DNA of 64,000 nucleotides, from the NCBI GenBank assembly GCA_949752735.1, contig OX457036.1, positions 88,347,987 to 88,411,986 on the forward strand. The letters are read 5' to 3'. The DNA is from Lumbricus terrestris. Taxonomy: Eukaryota > Annelida > Clitellata > Crassiclitellata > Lumbricidae. Position numbers and translations under genes: made by a program. Positions 35,258 through 45,366 of this stretch are shown here, piece by piece; positions within the stretch are counted from its first letter, which is position 1; every line of letters starts with the position of its first letter. The notes under the pieces were generated by a model, which was not told where the DNA came from, did no database searches, and saw nothing but the letters and a program-made list of their open reading frames with translations.

Positions 35258-38200
35258 CTGCAATATCAAACAATTCTATTAGGCCTATTATACTACTGTT
35301 GCACTGTTAGCGCGATTGTTATTAGTCGACGCCCAATATCTAAACATAGCAAAACGCAATCGCATGTGAAGAAATGTGACACCAATAATTATAATGACAA
35401 GACAACGAAAAAATTCAATAAAAGTTTTTAAATCAATAAACTTTGTTTAAGATTGCAGGCTATGACGTGCGAAATATTCAGTGCATTTGAATCAGCCACA
35501 TTTTGTGTAGTGGTTAGCAATGTCGCCAGCACATTGGGGCAAGATGACACTTGCCTCACCCCCTGGAAATTGACATCTTTTTTCCTGACTACTACATTTG
35601 GGTTTTTAACACATTTCTTCACATTAGAGAATTAATAAATGCTGGTGATGCGCAAAGTGAAACTAAGAAATCTATGTTTAGAAATCTCTATTTTAAAAAG
35701 CATGCTTTTAATTCTCTGCCTTGTCTGATTTTAAAACCTTGCTAAAAACTGTAATACGATCATTGGGTTTAGCATGTTCGTTGCTTGCGGTAAGGCCGTA
35801 TAGCTAGGGGTGTTTTGGGTGTTTGAACCACCCCCACTCTCAATGAAATAATGCTATAATGAAAGAATCCATTTATGAACACAATCGTAATGTAAGGACT
35901 ACGGAAATGTTATTTTGAAGCTCTTTTCTATGAGACATTCTACAATCGAAAAGATCATCAGGGCCGGATTAAGGTATGCTCAGCATGTTCGGTGTACAAA
36001 GGCACTACACTTTAGGGGCCCGCACATGCAGAGAAAAAATTGGGGAAATTGTTTTATTTTTAGCAAATTTCAACCAAACGACTAAAAGAAGGTCATCAGA
36101 ATTGTCTTGCTCGGTTGACGCACCATTTGAATAACATGTCGTGATCAGCAATTCAGGACCGTCTCGTGCAACAGAAATGAGGTGATTCCACTGCCACAAA
36201 GTATGCTTATATAATTATGCCTATTTACACTCATGTCTGGAGTTCTATGTTACCCAATGTAGGCTATAATTCGTCAACTCAGCTTAACCATTCCCGTTTA
36301 TTGCGTCAATAAGATAGTTTGCCTAGGACCGTAATAAAATGCACTAGTGATGCACAAGCTTTGAGCTTACTATACAACAGTTCAGCCAACAGATAACTTC
36401 TATCCGATGCATCTACATGTATCATTGTCCTTACTCAGGACAATGTCAGAGCCGATGAGCCTACACTACATCAGAAGCAAACACAGAATAAGGACACTAA
36501 TGTTACACAAACATGATTACACTATAGCTCAACAGTCAAAACGATGTCCTATAAGTGCTTGCACGCTTCCTTTTACTCGGGACGAAAGATACTTTATTTG
36601 GTTACACGGGCACGAATAAGGAAGGCACTTATCATAAAATTATGTGCGAACCGACAATATAGGGCCGACCATGAAAACTGACATAAACAGATGAACACAT
36701 CTCTCACTATAATTGCCAATACCCACCTTTAAACTGTGAGGCTAAATAAGATGCCATCGCGTGCTGTTCAGCTGAGCTGTTGATCATCACGAGGTAAGAA
36801 CCATTGTAGAACTCTTGGCATCTTTGAATGGCTGTTGTCCAATTAACTGCTTCGACTAGAAGCGCATAGCAGTGGTCCACTTCAGGCAGGTACTGAAAAC
36901 CGACAGGACACACTGAAAAGCAAACCATGCATACTGTATACTAAGTATAGGCCATTCTTGCCAATATATAGTCTGCTGATAATAAAAAATTTCCAGTACA
37001 GCCCTGTCCACACTGCTTCTAGACATGGTATTCATATTCACCACATGCTGATGATACACAACTATACTTCAAGCTCACTGTCAATATCGCCAAAGATATT
37101 GATGATGCTAAATCTCGCCTAATCATCTGTTTCTCTGATACTTAAGCCTGGTGCGGACTTTCTTCACAAATCATCGTCATTATCGCTCTTCAAGACATTT
37201 TTAGACTTATTTGTTTAGGATAATTAAATACTATGAGCAGCATAGTTACATCTCGCATCGACTATTGCTCTTCGCTCTACATTGGCCTCCCATCCAGCAG
37301 ATTGACTTGTCTTGACCGGGTGTTGCGCTCTGCTGCACGCCTAATTGGGAAAATCCCTAAATATGATCATGTCTCAAACTACATGCTTGAGGTACTTCAC
37401 TGGCTCCCTATTCGCCAGCGTATCGAGTTCAGGGTAGCTGCATTGGTATGGCGATGTTGTCAGGGCCTTGCCCCAACTTACCTCCGTGAGCTATGCAGCT
37501 CTACATTGGGTATCCAAGGACGTCGTCAGCTACGCTCTGCTGATAGGGGAGTCCTCTTAGTTCCTTTTGCTCGTACTACTACCATGAAGGATCGAGCCTT
37601 TTCTGTGGTTGGACCAGTGGTCTGGAATGGCCTTCCTTTTGAGCTACGCCTACACCCTGTACTGGGACTCTACCAGGATCCTTCCTTACTAAACTTAAAA
37701 CTGTTCTTTTTGTGCGCGCTGGAGTTGGGAGCGCTTCTGAGTAGTTTTTCTTGAAGGAGCGCTATATAAATGTCCGAATGAATGAATGAATGAATGAATG
37801 AATGAATGAATGAATGAATAGCACAACACTAATACAACACAGCATAACATAGCGTTGCCATGCTATGGCATAACATGGCGTTGCCATAATATAATGGTTA
37901 GTTCCATACTATTATACCTATGAGATACAGCGCAACTGTAAAACTCACCTGCTTCATAGCGACAGCAGTTTAGACCTTTTATCTGCCAACCACAATAGAA
38001 CATTATTGTAGAAGTCAAGCAATTGAAAATCACGCAGTTACAGACAATGATATGGCGCCTGATCATGGCTATGGCACTGGATGGAAGGGAGGACTCTGAT
38101 TGGAGGACAGAATGATAAGTGACCTGAGATTTGCGGATGATATTACCCTTCTGGTGGATCAAGCAAAGGGACTACATGAGTCGATTGCAAAAGTGATACA

Positions 38201-41200
38201 AGTGAGTCAGGGAATGGGGATGAGTATAAATGTACTAAAAACGGAAAGCCAGTTCCTCGAAAGGGGCAACATCAAATTTCAGTTATAAGCGGATGGACAG
38301 CAACTATAACAAACGAAGAGCTTCGTGTATCTGGGGGGGGGGGTAATAGCACATATGGAAAATCCGAAAAAGACGTGGACGGAAGAATCTGGCTGGACAG
38401 AAGAATAACCTACTATAGGTGCTGGGTAATTTCGATGGAAACAGGAATGGCCACGTAGGACCGTATGTATGAGACAATGCTGAGTGCATTGCTATGCAAT
38501 TCGGAGTCTTGGACACCGAGAGAAGCACAGAAGCAGCGGTTGAGCGTCTTTGAAATGGCGTGCCTACGACAGATAGAGGGAGTGACGATAAGCGACTGCA
38601 GGATGAGGAATACAGACATATATAGCAGAATGAACATCCAGCATGATACGATTGCAAAATACAGACCAAACGGTTACGCTACCTCGGCCACGTAACCAGA
38701 ATACGGAATGAAAGATAAAGATAGTTGTCAACGGATTGTATATGAAAATAGGAAAAGTGGAAGACCAAAAAAGCGATGGCTCCACATGTCGCGATATGGG
38801 TTGGTCTGTGCATGCGGAATTGCGGATACATACAGAGCACGAGAGACAGACAGACAGACAGAGAAAAGACAGAAAGACCGAAAGAAAGACAGACAGACAG
38901 AGGGAGTGGCGAATTTCCATAAATGAGCGGCTGTGCGTGCGACGGCATCGCCAAAGTCATTATCAGGTCAGTCTAGGTAGACTATAAACCCAAGAGGGAC
39001 TACTATTGATTTCCAGGAATTGATGCGGTAAATAATCGTCCGATTCCAATACCTTTCGGACCCGACCCAAGCTTCGAACAACTATGCCTCGGCGCCTATA
39101 TCCATTCTTTAGGTTCATTTGAACTGATCCTAGCTAATGGCCATATTATCCTTCGCAGACTGTAACCTTCAGTTGGACCTGCAGTCTATTCCCTACGTCC
39201 AAAATACCACAACAGAAACAGACACAATAAATTGCAGACAATTTTAGTGCTAAACATTTACTATTCAGGTGATTGTTCTACCTTTGACTTTTTTTGCAGA
39301 ACGGAAGACAACGTGCGGTTAGAGTTGGTTTCAACAAAGGGTATAGGCTGTACTTACTGACCTTTCAGTTCTGCTGCCAGACTAAAATCCTGACTTATCC
39401 GCTCGTCCCACATCTCTGCTTTTAAGTTTGACTTCCTTCATTTGCTTCCCATTATTTTAAAGTTTGAACTTGAACTCGATTTACCGGTCATTTACTGCAT
39501 GGCCGAGCTCCCAAGTGTCTACATGACCCCATCTATCTGCCGACCTCTTCTCTTCACCCACTCCGCTTCCTTGGGCTTGGCAGGCATAATCTCTTCGTCC
39601 AGCGAGCTTGGAACGCCATGTCTTGAACGCGAGAATTTCTTTTCATTTGCCCTACACTGTGGAAACTTCCTCTTTAAAAACTGGTGGGTAAAGTGCTTCC
39701 TTCCACTGTCTCGAGATCACTTTGTTATCTGCTGGATTCTCGCTCTGGGAGCATCTATGATTAGTGTGCTCCACGACAGATGTTATATAAAATGCAATAC
39801 AAAACTTAATATCTTACACTCAGTGCCGGCGCTAGGGTACCTGAGGCCCCCCGAAAAAAAACTTGGACCCCCATATTTTGAGCTGTCATCTCAGTAAAAA
39901 ATTTCATACTGTAAGTGCTCAAAGACATGGTGTAAGACTTCAATAAACGTATCCCAATTGTTAAATTTTTGGAATTTCCATGCTGTAATGGTAGAATTTT
40001 AACCTGTCATCTTTACAACAATTGCTCATTTTTCAATGCTGTTAGTCGTGGTTTAGGACTTCAGAGTGTGCCCTCTCCATTGTTTAAATTTGTCCGATTT
40101 GCCAACTGTAATGGTAGCATTTAAAGGCTGTCATCTTAACAAAATTGATCATTATGCAGTGGATGATACTTATGAAATATTTCTGAAATATTGGGGATAC
40201 AAGGATTCCGTCCCAACCATAAATTATAGGGCCGTGCCCCTGTCCACGTGCACCTCCAAAGTCTCCTCTTTGGTTGAAGGACAATGCTCTATTAGTTTGC
40301 GTAATATTATTTTGTATGATTTGCGTTAAAACATAATTCAGTGCGTGATTTCAGGAATGAACAGTCATGAAAGGTATAATTACCAGCTACATTTGAGGCC
40401 CCTTGCAAACTTGAGATCAGACACATACCAAGGACATCTGGGACCCTACACAGGCTTTAATGTTTGTGTCTCACGCATGTTTTATTTGGAGGCCTCGTCC
40501 AATTAACAATTAGAATCAGTTACAATTTGTAAACATTGTGTTTGAGAAAGTGGACGAAATTGCCTGAAAAAGTTTTAATGGCTTTAAACTTACGCCCATA
40601 ATCGGTACGATATTTGCATTAGGTCTGCTATGGCAGTGCCATGTGGTTAGTTGAGGCATGCACCAGACCGGATCTGTACAGTCACAAAATAGGCATAATG
40701 ACCAGCTAAATTTGGGGGCCTCCTTTCAAACTCTAAAGGCTTTATAGGCCCTACTTACGCCCAAAATCAGTATGATATTTGCATTAGATCTGCTATGGCA
40801 GTGCCGTATGGTTAGTTGAGGCATGCACCAGACCGGATCTGTACAGTCACAAATAGGCATAATGACCAGCTAAATTTGGGGGTCCCCTTCAAACTCGGCC
40901 CCCCCGGCCGGGGGGTACGGGGGGTGCTAGCGCCGGCACTGCTTACACTGCAAATGTAAAAACAGCACACGTGTCCGTGATTCATATTAAATTTTTATCA
41001 TCTGGCATACATATATTCATCTTTAAAATTTTTAATTCATTAGTTCAGTCAGCATAGGATATGCAAGATTTAAAACTTTGATGGAAACCGTCACTTCGAG
41101 ACAACCTCACCATATCCAGGGTGCACCTTATTCAAGAAATATTCAGCGTGATCTCTGTGCGAAACAAGCAACGAGAATAATTATTGTTTACAAATAATAT

Positions 41201-41693
41201 TATATTTATTATATTTACTCAATTGTAATTATTTAGATTAGGCTGGTATGTGATAGTGCGTAGTCTAATTGAGATTATAAACGCATGATTGCAAAGTAGC
41301 ATAACATTATAAGATTAAAGCAATTTGGTTCAAAAGTTGTTTTTTTTTTACCTCAAAATGATTGCATCCTGGCATTACAGTACAGTTGATGGGAGTATTA
41401 TGGAACAGTTCACACCGCCTAAGATCTTCTCTGTAGTTGTAGTTCGTACAGTTGTCATCCCGAGTACATTGCATAGCACATTGCGCTGCAGAAGGGATGC
41501 AGGTACTGCTATCACCGGATAGAAAACGCAGCTGGTCAAAAGTAAAGACCATCGTTGGTTCATCGTTAGCACAGACAGCAGTTCCGTTTATTAAACGGGT
41601 GGCATTGAATGCCTTTGCTTCAGTGAAGTACCTTTCTGTGGTTAAAACCCATAGGCAGAAAATAACCAGAGGCTGATAGATCGGAGGAAACAT
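34977..41693 (-). CDS. Gene B: secreted PAN/Apple-CTLD lectin, complete
   Basis: Four exons: 41693-41352, 37982-37949, 36912-36727 and 35257-34977. They total 843 nt, giving 280 residues in one frame with consensus GT/AG borders and phases 0,1,1. The product has a signal peptide, a PAN/Apple-like domain with 8 cysteines, a Cys-Cys hinge, and a CTLD with QPD and WND motifs. This predicts a secreted, calcium-dependent, galactose-type lectin. It has no Ig exon; a LINE fragment (37233-37800) lies where C and D have one. No transmembrane segment is seen. This is the most convincing intact gene in the window. A role in pathogen recognition is inference from architecture. Confidence 0.8.
36727..36912 (-). 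CDS. Gene B exon 3: first half of CTLD
   Basis: A 186-nt exon, phase 1-1, between TTTTCAG and GTGGGT. It encodes CPVGFQYLPEVDHCY, then NWTTAIQRCQ and SYLVMINSSAEQ. These are the first cysteine pair, helix 1 and the LV-I strand of the C-type lectin fold. Confidence 0.8.
37233..37800 (+). mobile_element. 5'-truncated LINE (GGCGCTATATA/GAAT-tail family)
   Basis: Frame encodes TSRIDYCSSLYIGLPSSRL, VLHWLPIRQRIEFRVAALVW and RAFSVVGPVVWNGLPFEL. The terminus is GGGAGCGCTTCTGAGTAG, AGGAGCGCTATATAAATG and about ten GAAT units. It lies in the intron between the hinge and CTLD exons of gene B. Confidence 0.85.
37949..37982 (-). CDS. Gene B hinge exon
   Basis: 34 nt, codes IKGLNCCRYEA; acceptor GGCAG, donor GTGAGT. 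Nearly identical to the gene A hinge, and one codon longer than those of C and D. Confidence 0.75.
38060..38960 (+). mobile_element. RTE-like LINE relic in intron 1 of gene B
   Basis: Includes MISDLRFADDITLLVDQAKG (RT motif C) and CNSESWTPREAQKQRLSVFE. It ends in a CAGA-type repeat near 38850. It is the counterpart of 25955-26820. Confidence 0.75.
39821..40941. mobile_element. hAT-like non-autonomous element, 1121 bp
   Basis: Ends are inverse copies CAGTGCCGGCGCTAG and CTAGCGCCGGCACTG. A perfect 8-bp duplication CTTACACT flanks it (39813-39820, 40942-40949). Gene A has a single cttacact and no element at the equivalent site (about 28433). A segment of about 165 bp is duplicated in tandem inside (about 40600-40885), and other interior segments are related to the element at 48312-49958. 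No transposase ORF. Confidence 0.9.
41352..41693 (-). CDS. Gene B exon 1: signal peptide plus PAN/Apple-like domain
   Basis: 342 nt from ATG 41693 to GAG/GTAAAA. Signal core VIFCLWVLT. Mature part has CIPSAAQCAMQC, DDNCTNYNY, RRCELF and GCNHFEV. In the segment FTFDQL it agrees with gene C rather than A. Confidence 0.8.
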
Positions 41694-41807
41694 TGCCTTA
41701 CTATGATTTCAAACTACTGAGTTCGTCGGCGGTTCAACGCTTAATGACGACAGTTGGAATACACGCAGACACCAGACGAGGTCTCAATACAACATGTGCA
41801 ATACGCA

Positions 41808-41820
41808 GCAGTATAATGCA
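41808..41820 (-). promoter_or_regulatory. TATA-like element of gene B
   Basis: Minus strand TGCATTATACTGCTGCG about 121 bases upstream of the ATG, in an upstream region conserved with E, A and C (including atcgattgctatgatatc near 41934). Confidence 0.4.
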
Positions 41821-42129
41821 CCCCATGATGAATAGCTAATCCATTCGTCTCTGACGCTTGCATTCATCATTGACGCTACCAGCGTTACCGAAAGTCAACA
41901 AGCATTGTGCTCGCCGCTGCGTGGTTCAATTAATCGATTGCTATGATATCTTTCTATAGCCCATAGACACTAAATATTAATGACACAGATACAATGAGAC
42001 TAAATAATGTAAGGTGTACTCCCACAAAAGACCGGATATTAGTTGACGCGCTTATGGTTGTCTTTTCACATTGACCGCAGTTTAGAAAATTATTGCATAG
42101 AAATTGAAGGCGGACTAAAACATAGGCCT

Positions 42130-43095
42130 AGGTTTGTTTAATATTTGTCCGGACTTTTTTGCCCGAAAAACAGACTCGCCAGAAATGGGGGAGGCATTTG
42201 CCCTCTGGACCCCCGCCTCCTACGCCTATGGTGAACAGTTTGACTTATCTAGCGTCTTTTTAGTTGCACCCTATTGAGATAATCGCCAGGAATTTGTGCT
42301 TTTTGAGGTTTCAATATTTTTGCTTTAAACTAAATTTATTTTTCCTGTTATTTTGTAAGAGTTTGCTGCCACTTCTGTGCCAATACCGATGCCAGAATGC
42401 CAAGTAAGCTATAGCCATTAAAATAACTATAGGTTTGACTTTGCCCTGTAGTTATGTTATTTGAGTATTGAGCAAGATCAGGGCTTTTTGCTGGGACAGG
42501 CGAATAGAGTGGCGTGTCTCCTTGCCTTTAACCGTGCTGACGATAGGAGTTTGCTTCAGCCGTTTTACGGAATCTCAACGTCTTAGATGCTGACAGCACA
42601 ATTACGACCCGGGGTTCTTGGTTTTTCCCCAACTTTTGAGCATGCACCATTTAGACTAGTTAAATCATATTCGTAGCATTCCAGTCGCGGTGGTAAAAGT
42701 CATCACCACGTTTCGGTCCTGCCAAAAACAATTTTTAGCTTGAAAGCAAATGGCTGTATTCCGCTTAGGCTATTCATTTCTAACAGCAAGAGGCAGAGGA
42801 GGTCAGGAGGAAAGAGAGAGATGGAGAGAATGGAGAAATAATAGAGGGAAATCGCATTAAAGTTGATACTTGTTTGGCTTGAATATAATGAACTAGGCTA
42901 CTTGCACGATTTGACTGAACGTTTCAGTTTATCATTGCGCACTATTATAGCCTATGTAAGCAACTAATAATTATTATTGTTTCTTGCAGCCTGAACTTAT
43001 AGTCATACGCAGCAGTGCAAAACTTATAAGAATTGGTGTCACTAGCCTACTGAGGCTACTGTAGCCTAACCGACCTCAGTATAATATACCCTATA
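42130..43095. other. Upstream of gene B, no gene
   Basis: The part to about 42720 matches the upstream region of gene C (52440-53980). It includes half of a hAT-like element (CATAGGCGTAGGAGGCGG, minus strand, near 42230). Nothing coding. Confidence 0.5.
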
Positions 43096-43101
43096 TATAG
43101 T

Positions 43102-43319
43102 CAGTGGCGGCGTCTGGATTTCAGCTTTGGGAGGGCCTGAAGCATCCCGGAGAAAATTTTCCATTTTCATCCGCAAAAATTTCTGACGACCTTTTTTAGT
43201 CGTCCGGTCGAAAATCGTGGAAATATTTAAGTTTAGCATGTAAAAAAATATGGATGGTCTTTTTTAGGGGGGGGGTTGGCTTTTATAGGAGGGGCTTAGT
43301 CCCCCTAGAGCCGCCACTG
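43102..43319. mobile_element. hAT-like MITE with CAGTGGCGG ends
   Basis: Starts CAGTGGCGGCGTCTGG, ends CTAGAGCCGCCACTG. Flanks share ATATAG (tatatagt and catatagg), consistent with a worn 8-bp duplication. Same family as 7792 and 49628. Confidence 0.8.
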
Positions 43320-44835
43320 CATATAGGTCTTATAGCCAACTTTTTAAAGGAAGTATTATGACCTACAGGCCTACACTTCGTTTTACCGTCCCATAGTCCG
43401 AGCAGATTTGCGACCATGACCTTCTTTATGCTTTTATCATTTCGAGACGTCGACCATTTTGTTGCAGCCTCTACTTGTCACTATGAACTCGAGTTTCTAG
43501 AACAGGTAACATTATCAAATCTTAAAGATGTAGGCCTATACCCTACTGTTGGAGCTCGACTTTGCGGATAACCGAAAGCGGAGGACAAAGTATCGACTAA
43601 ATTCGTATTTGGAGGAGGGATAAGCGTATAACGCATCAAAAAATTCATACAGCTCTCTGGTCGTCGGCCAACATGGCCGACAACTGAGCCTTTCTGTCGC
43701 TATGGCAGATTTTTACGCCTGTAGCGAAACTCGCTCGTTCTTGTTCGGATTTCCTGATGTTTACTGATGTCGATTGTCGAGTTTCTGACTTTTCTTCATC
43801 AGTGGCGTAAGCGATTGGACGGTAGGCCTATAGGCTAATGATTATAAATTTTGACGTTCAACCCTGCGTTCAGCCATGCGTCTTTCCTCTTTGGACTAGT
43901 CCATTACGCTCAGCATCAAGGGATTCCAGGTTCGTCATTATTGGTTCGTCATTATCGATAGCCGAACGGTTGCACACTTGAATGGGAAAAAAGGATCTAA
44001 TTTACCAGCAACCGAAAACCGTGCCGTAGTAGTGCCACGTTTCCAACGTTGTGTTGCCCGTCGCTGCTCTTCGCACTTATGCTTCTCGGCTCTGTAGACA
44101 CTGAAAATGATGTTGAACTACTATCATCGGGAATCAGTACGAGAAACTGTTGTGTAGCCAACACGTAGGAGTTCGACTGTGGTGACTTGTGATTCTCGAG
44201 CGGCGTTTTGCCTAAGGATGACTATGTCGTGGCGTTACCATCAATAGGCTTGAGCTATATGAGTTGGCGCCGTTGATGGCTGCCAGATTTGTCTTGTATT
44301 TGTTTTTATGTGTCATGTAACTCATGTTTTATTATATGCTCGTAAACCAGAGTGCGTTTTGCAGCTGGTACATTAAAGAATATAGGCCTACTTGCTTACT
44401 TGTTACTAGCAATACTAAACTTTGTTATTGGGCTACTTCTGTGTATAATTTTACTTCTCTGACCTGTAACTTGGTGCGTTATGTAACTTATGTTACCCTG
44501 AATGCCTTGAAATTAAACGAATATACTAGCAGAAGGCGAGGAGAGAGGGAAGAAGGGCGTGAAAATTTAACGAGCAGATCGAATTAGTCAAGATAAGAAC
44601 AGAGTTTTATCATATTTACATGTATTTTATCGTCGAGAATTATTTGTTTCTTTGCATCAATCGAACAGCATTTAATCATAAGAAAACATCTTAACTAGCG
44701 AGCAAGAAGCCTAGCAAACAATAATTGCTGTCACTGCGGGCAACTATCTGCAATTGCAAAGCAGCAGTGTTCGCAAACTGTCGTCATCGGCTTGTACATA
44801 ATTATAATTATATCAATACAGACACCTTGTCATTG
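43320..44835. other. Intergenic, no gene seen
   Basis: No ORF with recognisable content. The stretch ending at about 44524 reads AAATTAAACGAATATA, the same 3' terminus as the LINE at 22855-24005, so 44280-44525 may be a LINE 3' UTR. Confidence 0.4.
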
Positions 44836-44837
44836 TT

Positions 44838-45064
44838 TGTTTGTTTTTGTTTGTATGCGTACTTGTTATAGCGCCCCTTCAAGCTCTCTACTACTCAGAG
44901 GCGCTCCCGAATGCAGAGCGGACACTGCATCTGAATTTCACGCCGAAGTGCTGAGCAATTGCGAGTGAAGGACTTGCCCAAGGTCCCTACGCGGCGAGGT
45001 GGATTCGAAACTACAACCTTCCCGCTGCAAGGCGACGACGCCACCACTACACCACCGCGCCCCA
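44838..45064 (-). mobile_element. tRNA-derived SINE next to the stop codon of gene C
   Basis: Minus strand: GGGGCGCGGTGGTGTAGTGG head with box A, a worn box B (GTTTCGAATCC), ACCTTGGGCAAGTCCTTCAC, GGGAGCGCCTCTGAGTAG, GGGGCGCTATAACAAG, then an ACAAACA tail. It starts 9 bases after the stop codon of gene C, so it would form most of the gene's 3' UTR. Confidence 0.85.
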
Positions 45065-45073
45065 CAAATTGAT

Positions 45074-45366
45074 CTACAGAGGATCATATTGACAGAGAGA
45101 GCACATCGATAGCTGACATGACACATCATTCCATTGGTAATCTTTCGTGTTAGATACATGCACGCAATGCTCTCTGCCACCGGAACAGTTCGGTTCACCG
45201 GACGACCAATTACTATAAGTTATCGGAAATTCTTTTCCAGCTTCTGCTTTCCAAACAAAAGACGAGTTGCAAGTGCTTGTGTCTTGACGTTGAGCGCCGA
45301 GCCAGACCGATTTTCCAGACCAAAGCCCATTTCTGTAGATGCATACGTCAGCATCAGCAGTACCAT
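45074..45366 (-). CDS. Gene C terminal exon: second half of CTLD
   Basis: After TTGCAG. Motifs: VWLGAQRQ, SNW, GEPN (mannose-type), REHCV, WND, CSLCQYDPL-stop. All canonical calcium-2 ligands (E, N of EPN; E; N, D of WND) are in place. Confidence 0.8.
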
